This document shows positions 7,731 to 16,199 of a DNA stretch of 64,000 nt, one piece after another (positions within the stretch are counted from its first letter, which is position 1; each line of letters opens with the position of its first letter). The stretch lies in contig JAKVOU010000001.1 of the NCBI GenBank assembly GCA_022482625.1, positions 1,164,784 through 1,228,783 of the forward strand. Reading direction: 5' to 3'. The DNA is from Spirochaetia bacterium. Its GTDB lineage: Bacteria; Spirochaetota; Spirochaetia; Sphaerochaetales; Sphaerochaetaceae. Under the pieces are notes generated by a model. That model did not search any database. It worked only from the letters and a program-made list of their open reading frames with translations, and was not told the DNA's origin. The translations under genes and the position numbers were made by a program.

Positions 7731-9164
7731 ATGGCATTGACATTGGAACTGGCAACGAAGCAATCACTGACGTTGTCTCCATTGATGCTGCAGCGCCTGG
7801 AACTCATGGCCCTTCCACTGCAGGACCTGCAGGCAAAGATCCAAGAAGCAGTTGAATCGAATCCTGCCCTTGAGATCCCTGCCAATTTCGAAAAATCCCT
7901 CGACAGGATTACCGATACATTGCCTGCAAAGGTGCAAGGAGACGACTATTCTGATTCTTCTGCCTACGGCAGCGACCTTGCCACCTCAGCAACATATGAC
8001 CGTGAAGCTTCAGATCGCAAGCAAAGCTTTATGGAAAATGCCCTTGCCTCGGGCGAAACTTTGATGGAGCATCTCCTTGAGCAGTTGCATACTGATCATC
8101 TCACGGAAGAAGAAAACCATGTAGGTGAACTTATCATAAGCAATCTCGATGGACATGGTTTCAACAGGACCGATCCTTACAGTTTGCTTTCTCCAGTCTC
8201 GGTTACGAAATCTGAAGAACCTACTGAGCAGCAAAGGCAAACGATAGAACGGATATTGAAAAAGGTACAGCGTTACGAACCGATTGGATGTGCAACTTCC
8301 GATTGGAGACAATCAGTTGTTATCCAAGCAGAAGAAAAAGGACTGCAAGGTTCACAATTGGAAACGTTCGATATGCTGGTGCATTTTTTCCTTGAAAAAA
8401 TCAGGGAAGGAAAAAGGGTACAGGTCTGCAAGAAACTGGATATCACAGAAACACAGCTTGATGATTATTTGGAACTACTGAAAAGCCTTACCCCTTATCC
8501 AGGAAATGCATACGACAGTGCCCCTGATTCTTTCATCATCCCGGACATATCAATTCATGCAAAAGACGGAAAACTGGAAATGACCACCAGTGCAGCCAAT
8601 CTTCCGGACCTTGAGATCAGCCGTGACTTCATAGAATTAGGAAGGGACATCACAGATAAAGAAACCAAAAAGTATATCAAGGACCAACTGGCAGCTGCGA
8701 AGGAATTGATTACTCAAATCAAAATGCGAAACGGCAACATCTATAAGCTGGGACTTATTCTCTTGGAACGGCAGAGCGAATACTTTCTCAAAGGACCGCT
8801 TTATCTTAAGCCACTGACCCAAAAAGAAGTTGCTCAGCAGATGGATGTACACGAAACGACAGTCTCCCGGCTGGCAAATTCCAAGTGGATTGACTGTGAT
8901 TGGGGCATAGTTCCGGTCAAATCACTTTTTTCCGTCGCAGTAGCAACAGGAGATACCCCCGGCAGCAACGAAATGAGCAAGACAGCCATCAAGGAAGTAA
9001 TCAAGCAGATACTCGAGGCCAATGAGGGCAAGAAGGCACTCAGTGACCAGAAAATTGCCAATAAGCTAGAAGAACAAGGTATAAAGATTGCACGCAGGAC
9101 AGTTGCCAAGTATAGGAAAGAATTGAATATCGACACTGCATATATCAGGAATGCAAACCTCTAG
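7731..9164 (+). CDS. rpoN: RNA polymerase sigma-54 factor
   Basis: 477 residues. Region I at the N terminus has the Gln/Leu-rich pattern LTLSPLMLQRLELMALPLQDL and ESNPALEI, which contacts core polymerase and activator. The core-binding region covers about 100-300. The helix-turn-helix includes TQKEVAQQMDVHETTVSRL. The RpoN box reads ARRTVAKYRKELNI near the C terminus. All parts needed for -24/-12 promoter recognition are present. It is probably the last gene of the lpt operon. Its 3' end overlaps the convergent helicase gene by 20 bases, so the accessory operon abuts it exactly. No sigma-54 activator is encoded nearby. Confidence 0.97.
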   Translation: MALTLELATKQSLTLSPLMLQRLELMALPLQDLQAKIQEAVESNPALEIPANFEKSLDRITDTLPAKVQGDDYSDSSAYGSDLATSATYDREASDRKQSFMENALASGETLMEHLLEQLHTDHLTEEENHVGELIISNLDGHGFNRTDPYSLLSPVSVTKSEEPTEQQRQTIERILKKVQRYEPIGCATSDWRQSVVIQAEEKGLQGSQLETFDMLVHFFLEKIREGKRVQVCKKLDITETQLDDYLELLKSLTPYPGNAYDSAPDSFIIPDISIHAKDGKLEMTTSAANLPDLEISRDFIELGRDITDKETKKYIKDQLAAAKELITQIKMRNGNIYKLGLILLERQSEYFLKGPLYLKPLTQKEVAQQMDVHETTVSRLANSKWIDCDWGIVPVKSLFSVAVATGDTPGSNEMSKTAIKEVIKQILEANEGKKALSDQKIANKLEEQGIKIARRTVAKYRKELNIDTAYIRNANL

Positions 9165-12100
9165 AGTTGTCCTTTTGGATTCTTTTTACTACTTCTTTTG
9201 CACAGCCTTCTATATCCTCCATAAGTTCAGAAACCCAGAAACGACATATTTGCCATCCACAGGCTTCTAATTGTGCATCTCTCATATAATCATCAATCTT
9301 ACGGTTTCCAAAAGAATCTTGATGAAACTTAGCTCCATCGATTTCAATATCAATTTTTATTGTGTCAATATAAGCTAAATCCAAACGACGACCAACACTT
9401 GGTACCTCGTATTGTGTCAAGCAAGTTATACCATTGTTTTTTAGAACATTGAAGAAACGTTCTTCCCATATAGATTCAAAACGAGGGCGTGAGATATTTG
9501 ATATAGTCTTTGTTTTAGGATATTCAGCAAGTTTTTCTAAAACTTTTATATTGGAATTTCGACATCTCTCCCTATCGCCTACCACCAATAACAACGCTTT
9601 TGCACGGCTAATTGCTACATTGTATAAATACCAATTACTGGAATCAGTAATATACCATGCCTTGCCACGTGTACAAATAATTTCATCATTATATGCCAGA
9701 ACAAAAATAATGACATCACATTCGCCACCTTGAAAAGAACTTATTGTATTACAAGTAATTGTATCACCATCAAGTTTTTTCTGCTGAAGCATTTCCTTTA
9801 GCTCATCGACTACTCGTCTTAAAGGACTTAAAATACCAACCATTCCTTCATATTTATTCGACACAAGCAATTGTACGTAACTAACTGCTTTAAGCAATTC
9901 TTTTTCATAGTTATTCTTAACATCAAGCCATTCAATTCCTCTCTTAAAACCAAGATTAGAAGGATAATGAAAAACTTTGTTGGCCGTCCTACCTCTTAGT
10001 TGATTTGCATAAAACATATCATTTTCAAAGTTTACAATATCCTCATTACAGCGAAAATGTTCTTTCAACATAATACTTTTACCAGGCATTGCTTGGTAAG
10101 CACTATTATGTAAATATTGAAATTTTTCCAATGATTGCAATCGTTCATGACAAAATAAATAGTCATGTTGTTCCTGTGACATATTAAGAATAGGCTGCAA
10201 TTGTTTCGTATCTCCCATAAAACAAGCACGTTTGGCGCGGAATAAAGCGGGAATAATAGATACTACATCACACTGAGCAGCTTCATCAATTACTACTTGG
10301 TCAAAAATTGCAGGTAAACATGGCGCTGTATATTTCAAAGACAAAAGACTCATTGCCCACGCGGGGCAAATTTCCTGAAATTTAGAAAAAGTACCCTTCA
10401 TTATTGCAATATCAGTTGGTTTTGAAGATTGTAATAAATATAATTCCTCCTTGTTTCTAAACTTGGCCTGTAAAGAAGAAATACTTGACATCTCTTCTTC
10501 TGTAATACGTTCTCCATCTTCATGTCTTTTCTCAAGATATGCGCCTGTTGCACTCTTATTCAACTGCATCAAAATCTGTTTCAGTCCATTCTTTTCTGTT
10601 GCGGTATCTTTATTTTGGATTTCAACTTGTTGCCATGCAGATTGACGCTCAATTATATCTTTTCTATATTGAGTATAAAGTCCTATGCAGTTATCAATAG
10701 CTATCCTTATTGTTTCTTTGCTTTTCCCTTCAATACATGCTGTATAAAATTGTGGATATGCTGCTTTAAAAAAAGCAACTGCTTTGTCATGCTTTTTTTG
10801 TCGGAATAAATGCCAGATAAGAAAAAAAATACCATTATGCTTAGAAAATGAAAGATTTTTGGAGTGTTGTTTAATTACACTGGTCTCATATGAAAGATTC
10901 AAAGTATCAATATTAGGTTCTTTTAGTGCATCTAAAAATTTTTGGCAAGATTGACTTTCAGCCTGTAATGCAAGACATAGCCTCCTTGACGCTGCATCTT
11001 CCAAAGCAAAACGTTCCTTGATTTCTGTATAAGCTTGCAATGTATTGTTTAATAATTGCAAATCCTTGGCATATGCATAATCATTAAGCAAAGACAAAGT
11101 TGCTTTTTCGATTTCAGTGTCCTTACCATACCAAGGATTTGAAGGAAATTTATCAGTTTCTACAGAACAGAACTGAATCAGTGGAATCTTATGTGCAAAT
11201 AGCGAATCAGCTCTGTCTCGAATTGCATCGACTGCTTTATGATTTTTGCTAGTAAAAAGCACAGATTCCCCATAAAATTGGCAATTTGCAATCAAATTTG
11301 TTGCAACTTGTGATTTGCCTGTACCGGGAGGACCACAAATCTTGAAAATAGAATTATTAAGAGCACCTTCGACGGCTTCAATCTGTTCTTGGTTGCTCTC
11401 AATGAATGGTATGGCATTTTTTTCTGATCGTGCAGAACAAACCAATGGAGTTTTTCGATAGACATATGCAAGAGCAGTCTGATCCAATACCTTGCCAGGA
11501 AGACTACTGATATATTTAAGTTCCCTTATAAGAGACTTCGTATACCTGGTTTCTGAAATCACATAAAAGACAACGGTATTTGACAGACTCGATTTTCCCG
11601 TAAGTATGGTATCGGGCAAAATTTGATCCAATAGATTAGGATCAAAGCTATGTAACTTAGATATGTCAGATTCAGCATATATATCCTGCACAGCATAAAA
11701 AAGATCAACAAGTCCTCTATTCTCTTCTTTATGTCCATACGTACTAATTGTATGCAGAAATCCTTTTTTTCTTTTCTTATTCAGCTTACACTCTAACCAG
11801 AAATTGTTAATAGCACAATGTTTCATCTGCAATTCAAAGGTAATTGCATTTGGCTTGTCGGGACTTTTTACTTTTACAGGAATAACCCCTACCGGTACAA
11901 TAAGAGGCTTTTCTTTTCTACTTATATCCAGTAGCAATGGATAACCCAAATATACTTCTTGATTTTCATCCAATTTAGAATAAAACCTGTGAATTGCATT
12001 GCGATCCTTTCTTTTGAATGGAATTGTAAGTTCCTTTGTGTCGCCTATTTCATCCAAAGGACGTAGCCAATTTCTTTCCATACGTTCAGGCAGGAAAAAA

Positions 12101-12486
12101 CTAATATCACGATTATCCGGGAAAAGTAAATGATTTGGTAATTCCTCTGATTGAACACATTGAATATAAAAAGATAAAAGATTCTTAAAATTTATCCATT
12201 CATTATCGGAAACACAATGTCTTTCATCTATCACAACTTCATTTAATTTCCTATGGCTAAGCTTTTGCCAATGTTCAAGGCCCTTTTCTGTCAGTTGATA
12301 TTTTCCATATACATCATTTTCAATAAGATTTTCCGCTTCAAGAGATCTGACCACAGTAAGGATTGAAGCCACAGGTGTTACCTGAAGAATAATCTTTTTT
12401 AGTTCATCTAAGCTGACCGATTGGCAAAAGCCTTTTTTATCTTCATTCCAGTATTGTAGATAATTAGTTAAATCTTCTCCCTCCAT
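9145..12486 (-). CDS. SF1 helicase with N-terminal winged helix and C-terminal Vsr/DUF559-type nuclease domain
   Basis: 1113 residues. Residues about 20-80 look like a winged helix (DELKKIILQVTPVASILTVV, ENDVYGKYQLTEKGLEHW). The SF1 motifs are Walker A GPPGTGKS (385-392), the DEAAQ box (734-738) with MGDTKQLQPI after it, SSFQGGECDVIIF, and motif VI NVAISRAK near 958. DEAAQ and GDxxQLxP place it with the Upf1/Dna2-like group. A charged insertion fills 460-690. The last 110 residues hold a PD-(D/E)xK-like fold of the Vsr/DUF559 type: RRLDLAYIDTIKIDIEIDG then AKFH, and CGWQICRFWVSEL. It is the last gene of the five-gene operon, 6 bases after the 802-residue gene. It probably unwinds and cuts nucleic acid. 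Whether the target is DNA or RNA cannot be told. Confidence 0.85.
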   Translation of the reverse strand: MEGEDLTNYLQYWNEDKKGFCQSVSLDELKKIILQVTPVASILTVVRSLEAENLIENDVYGKYQLTEKGLEHWQKLSHRKLNEVVIDERHCVSDNEWINFKNLLSFYIQCVQSEELPNHLLFPDNRDISFFLPERMERNWLRPLDEIGDTKELTIPFKRKDRNAIHRFYSKLDENQEVYLGYPLLLDISRKEKPLIVPVGVIPVKVKSPDKPNAITFELQMKHCAINNFWLECKLNKKRKKGFLHTISTYGHKEENRGLVDLFYAVQDIYAESDISKLHSFDPNLLDQILPDTILTGKSSLSNTVVFYVISETRYTKSLIRELKYISSLPGKVLDQTALAYVYRKTPLVCSARSEKNAIPFIESNQEQIEAVEGALNNSIFKICGPPGTGKSQVATNLIANCQFYGESVLFTSKNHKAVDAIRDRADSLFAHKIPLIQFCSVETDKFPSNPWYGKDTEIEKATLSLLNDYAYAKDLQLLNNTLQAYTEIKERFALEDAASRRLCLALQAESQSCQKFLDALKEPNIDTLNLSYETSVIKQHSKNLSFSKHNGIFFLIWHLFRQKKHDKAVAFFKAAYPQFYTACIEGKSKETIRIAIDNCIGLYTQYRKDIIERQSAWQQVEIQNKDTATEKNGLKQILMQLNKSATGAYLEKRHEDGERITEEEMSSISSLQAKFRNKEELYLLQSSKPTDIAIMKGTFSKFQEICPAWAMSLLSLKYTAPCLPAIFDQVVIDEAAQCDVVSIIPALFRAKRACFMGDTKQLQPILNMSQEQHDYLFCHERLQSLEKFQYLHNSAYQAMPGKSIMLKEHFRCNEDIVNFENDMFYANQLRGRTANKVFHYPSNLGFKRGIEWLDVKNNYEKELLKAVSYVQLLVSNKYEGMVGILSPLRRVVDELKEMLQQKKLDGDTITCNTISSFQGGECDVIIFVLAYNDEIICTRGKAWYITDSSNWYLYNVAISRAKALLLVVGDRERCRNSNIKVLEKLAEYPKTKTISNISRPRFESIWEERFFNVLKNNGITCLTQYEVPSVGRRLDLAYIDTIKIDIEIDGAKFHQDSFGNRKIDDYMRDAQLEACGWQICRFWVSELMEDIEGCAKEVVKRIQKDNSRGLHS

Positions 12487-12492
12487 ACTTTT

Positions 12493-14901
12493 TCAATCCT
12501 CCAGTGGAATTCCTTCAATAGTTCCTTGGTTGTCCAAGTAATCCAAAAGCGTTTTATATAATATTTTATTATTGTAAAAATAAGCAAAATAGCCATTATC
12601 TATGCAAACTATCTTTTTATATAAACCATCGGTAGAATCTTTCTTGCAGAACTCAGGATCCCAAAATCTACGCTTTAACAAAAACAACATACTCAGCAAA
12701 GTATATCTGATATTAATAGGTTCTCTGTTCTGCAAATAAATAATAAGACAGTCAATCAAACTATTCATACATTTTTCACACAAAGAAAGCGAAATTTCTT
12801 TTGCACCCAAGAAATTCCTATGATACATCAGCAATTGATAAAGACTTCTGAGCCAATTGTTGAGACTATCATGATATTCCAATCTGTTCACTAACAACTT
12901 AAAAAAGCGAACCAAGTCCTCTTCCTTTTCCAACAAATTGATACATAAAGATAGATACTGAGCTTTAATCGGACATCTTTTTTCTGCAGCCGATTCAACT
13001 TCCTTCAATAGTTCATAGATAATATTTCTAAAAAACGGCTGATCAGTTCCTTGATAAGTCCACGCAATAATGGAAACAATCTGATCTTTATATTCTGGGT
13101 AATCATCATACCATGCAGCAAGTTGAGTAAAAAATCTCTCAATAATTTCCTGACTTTCTTTTTCAGAATACCCTATTCCATGAGGATATCGATAGTATGG
13201 ATCATTTCCGAACAAGTTTTCTCTGACAAATCGATCGACACCTATGTTGTTTTTATTAGGCCACCTTGATCTATTGAATTGGTAATTCCAGATTCGTTTT
13301 TTGCAAGAGGCTGTGTTAAGTTCCCATTCTTTAAGAATATAATCATCAATATATCCTTTTGACCGCACAAGGGATACTTCAGGAGGATAGCCCCGTTTCA
13401 TCTGACTTCTCAGACTGTTCAATGTAATTATGCCTTCGTTGTCATCATAAGCCAATGCAAGTTCTTTCCAATCGAGGGACACTTGAGAAAAAGGTCTTTT
13501 CCCATTTACAAGACCACAAATAATATTTACCTGAGCTCTTCCTTGTCCAGGAATCATTTTGGGATAGAGCTTTAATGGCCAGTCTTGATGCGTATCTTCT
13601 TTCATATTGAAATGTTGTTCCAGTTGTTTCAACTGTTGGTCAACATCCGCATTATCTCCCATATGAAGAAAAAACTTAACAGATTTTTCTCCTTTGCCGA
13701 TGCTTATGCCATCTATGTAGGCATCTTTGTCATCCTTATAATATACTTCCTTACCTCCGGGACAACGGTTATTTGCCTTAATCAAAGTCGTATATATAAG
13801 TTCTCCATTATGCTGTGTTACAAGATTGAGCGCACCGCACTCATCAAAATATGGTACCATGTTCCTTTCAAGGTATGAAACAAATCTAGTACAGCCTCTG
13901 GAAAGAATAGATTCATCCTCTACAAACAATAAATTCTTGCTGTTTCTGAAAAAAGTCCTAGACCACTGATTTCCGAATATGACACATAAGCTTACCTTTT
14001 CCTGCAATGAACCACCAAGCAAATCATTGACCTTCTCTTGAATTGCATCAGGTATTTTTTTCTGATTTATCACGAATGATTTCAGCTTATATTTTCCTTC
14101 TTGTTTGGTTACAAGCTGATCTATTTTTCCTCCTTGTAATACCTTTACTGCTAGTTTTTTCTCAGCAGCAGATAAACTTGTATCTTGGAATCTAAAGGAA
14201 TTGGAAAGATTAAAAGTATACTGTCCTGGATACGCATCTTCATTTATTTTTCCGTGTGCATTTCTAAAGTTTTTTCTACAAGGCACCAACCGTCCATCAA
14301 TATCTTCAAGTTCCAAACAAGTAACGAGTACACTTCCATGAAAGCAGTCAGCTATAGCAATCAAATCTCCCTTTTTCAACCCTAGCTTTTGCAGTTTTTT
14401 TTCAAGGCCCAAAAAAATGGCAATTGAACGCCAAAGCAACTTGGTATGCATGCGATTACCAAATTCAAAGAGTAAAAGTTCCTGTCCGTTTTCACATAAG
14501 GCATCCGGAACAGGCAAAACAGTCAATGCATTGTCGGTAATTTCAGGTAATAATAACTTTTGTTTTTCAAAATACTTATGAAGATATGATGATAATTTAT
14601 TCACATAGGAAAAGTTTTCATCTTCCTTGAGATTTATTAAGGCAGTAGCCATCTCTTCAATAGTCTCCACTCCTTCTGTATCAACAGTCCACGTCCATGG
14701 CGATAGGATGAAGAATTCTTCCAAAACAGGAGCATCAGGATCAATCAAATATTGTTGTTTGTTTTTGACAGCCGGGCAAGCAACAAAACCATGTCGTAAG
14801 GCAGAGTCAAACAATAGATTGCTTTGGTTATCATATTCTGACAGATTATAGCGATAGAAATGGACCGAACTAAAAATATCATATACGTCTACGACCTTCA
14901 T
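12493..14901 (-). CDS. Large accessory-operon protein with Hsp70/actin-like sequence pattern
   Basis: 802 residues, no signal peptide or membrane segment. I do not recognise it with certainty. Residues about 120-165 (LTVLPVPDALCENGQELLLF and TKLLWRSIAIFLG) and 332-390 (ILSRGCTRFVSYLERNMVPY, then a D-x-C-G-A-L stretch and NNRCPGGKEVYY) follow the pattern of Hsp70-like nucleotide-binding domains, where RGAxxY...G.P.YLD and an adjacent GG occur. This is inference from pattern only. The C-terminal third (560-790) is predicted helical, Leu/Tyr-rich and repeat-like, possibly a scaffold. Its ATG overlaps the preceding stop by one base and the helicase follows 6 bases later. Base composition is AT-rich like the rest of the operon. 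It may be an effector-regulating or chaperone-like subunit. Confidence 0.6.
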   Translation of the reverse strand: MKVVDVYDIFSSVHFYRYNLSEYDNQSNLLFDSALRHGFVACPAVKNKQQYLIDPDAPVLEEFFILSPWTWTVDTEGVETIEEMATALINLKEDENFSYVNKLSSYLHKYFEKQKLLLPEITDNALTVLPVPDALCENGQELLLFEFGNRMHTKLLWRSIAIFLGLEKKLQKLGLKKGDLIAIADCFHGSVLVTCLELEDIDGRLVPCRKNFRNAHGKINEDAYPGQYTFNLSNSFRFQDTSLSAAEKKLAVKVLQGGKIDQLVTKQEGKYKLKSFVINQKKIPDAIQEKVNDLLGGSLQEKVSLCVIFGNQWSRTFFRNSKNLLFVEDESILSRGCTRFVSYLERNMVPYFDECGALNLVTQHNGELIYTTLIKANNRCPGGKEVYYKDDKDAYIDGISIGKGEKSVKFFLHMGDNADVDQQLKQLEQHFNMKEDTHQDWPLKLYPKMIPGQGRAQVNIICGLVNGKRPFSQVSLDWKELALAYDDNEGIITLNSLRSQMKRGYPPEVSLVRSKGYIDDYILKEWELNTASCKKRIWNYQFNRSRWPNKNNIGVDRFVRENLFGNDPYYRYPHGIGYSEKESQEIIERFFTQLAAWYDDYPEYKDQIVSIIAWTYQGTDQPFFRNIIYELLKEVESAAEKRCPIKAQYLSLCINLLEKEEDLVRFFKLLVNRLEYHDSLNNWLRSLYQLLMYHRNFLGAKEISLSLCEKCMNSLIDCLIIYLQNREPINIRYTLLSMLFLLKRRFWDPEFCKKDSTDGLYKKIVCIDNGYFAYFYNNKILYKTLLDYLDNQGTIEGIPLED

Positions 14902-16199
14902 TATTGAATCTCCCGTAGAAGAGAAGTATATTGTGTGTGCAACCTAGCAAATATCTTTTCAAAGAAGTCATCTCCAAAATCTATTCTCTCCGCATTACAA
15001 CATTGAGGAATCAGTTTTGTCAAAACATCACATATTACCATAGTTCCGTTCCTGTTTATCTCAATACAAGATTTTCCAGATGGTATAAAACAAAACACTA
15101 GAGAATCTATGACTTTATTGTTATACCTAATACTCCATTCAGCTCCCTGTCTGGCAATAGACACGATACCCCGGCCTGTAAAAGCAATCTTCTCTTCAAA
15201 ATATTTGGAATGATAAATCAGCGTCTTCTGCTGTGGCTGTGGAAAAAGCCATACCTCCGAAAAAAACATACGATGCCAAATAGGCTCCCTTAACTTATAA
15301 CCATAGAATGAGAATATCGCAAGTTCCAGAATATCAGAAAGGAAAGCCGTACGATGTTCCCAGATAGTCTCAACCAGTTTTGTTTTTTTCAATAAGAGCA
15401 CATATTGTTGCCAAATACACCGATAGTTTGGGTTATTCTGCAATATATAGTTCGGATGCGGTAATCCCCGTAGTTCACTGATGGTTTCAAAATATGACAT
15501 AGAAAGGTAATATTGACAAATTGATAGAAGTTTTCTCACTGCTATGACACGCTCATGGTTAAGCAAAGAAGGCCTTTTACGTGCAAGTTTCGTTACCAAG
15601 TCAATGTAACGTTCACATTCATTTCTACAAAGCTGAAGAAAAGCTTTGACAACTCGGTTTTCTACAGTATCTACTGTTTCTTCCCTAATAACAGCCAACA
15701 CCTTTTGTCTATCTCCGGCTTTTTGTCCTACGGTATAACCTGGTTGTCTAGTAAGCCAACGGATACATTGGGCATCAATCTGCTGGGCTTTTCCAAGAAA
15801 AATCTTACTACGCTTCCTATGCAATACCTTGTGCAGATTATTCAGCACTACATCAATATTTCTTACATACCTTTGGGCTATGACAGTAATCTGACGCTGA
15901 GGCGGAATACTATTATCCATATCATAGAGATGGGTATAGACATTTTCCCACGAAAGAGGAAGTGCCTTATTTCTATTGATAGTGTCACTGTTACAAAAAC
16001 TTTCAGCATAAGCACGCACTTGACTATACCGATCAACCAAATTTATAAAAAAATCAAATTCATCTTTCAAAGCTTCTGTAATTTGCATAGATGAATGGGC
16101 ACTGAGGTACGCATGTAGCTGTTCACGTTCCTGACAAAGCAAAATTGTATCTGTCGCCGAATCAGATGATGCATCAAGGACATATTCGGAAAGCAACAT
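14901..16199 (-). CDS. DUF2357/McrC-like protein without a visible nuclease motif
   Basis: 432 residues. The central VDTVENRVVKAFLQLCRNE (about 176-194) matches the ENR-x-x-K helix of DUF2357/McrC proteins, and the protein directly follows an McrB-like AAA+ gene, the usual McrB-McrC order. McrC partners normally stimulate McrB hydrolysis and end in a PD-(D/E)xK nuclease. Here the C-terminal region (about 310-432) shows strands but no D-x(n)-E/D-x-K cluster that I can find, so cutting may depend on the helicase-linked nuclease. The start codon immediately follows the upstream stop, and the stop overlaps the next ATG by one base, indicating translational coupling. Confidence 0.7.
   Translation of the reverse strand: MLLSEYVLDASSDSATDTILLCQEREQLHAYLSAHSSMQITEALKDEFDFFINLVDRYSQVRAYAESFCNSDTINRNKALPLSWENVYTHLYDMDNSIPPQRQITVIAQRYVRNIDVVLNNLHKVLHRKRSKIFLGKAQQIDAQCIRWLTRQPGYTVGQKAGDRQKVLAVIREETVDTVENRVVKAFLQLCRNECERYIDLVTKLARKRPSLLNHERVIAVRKLLSICQYYLSMSYFETISELRGLPHPNYILQNNPNYRCIWQQYVLLLKKTKLVETIWEHRTAFLSDILELAIFSFYGYKLREPIWHRMFFSEVWLFPQPQQKTLIYHSKYFEEKIAFTGRGIVSIARQGAEWSIRYNNKVIDSLVFCFIPSGKSCIEINRNGTMVICDVLTKLIPQCCNAERIDFGDDFFEKIFARLHTQYTSLLREIQ

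Noticed and set aside
8834-9136. Minus-strand frame inside rpoN
   Set aside because: Shadow of rpoN without a start signal or domain.
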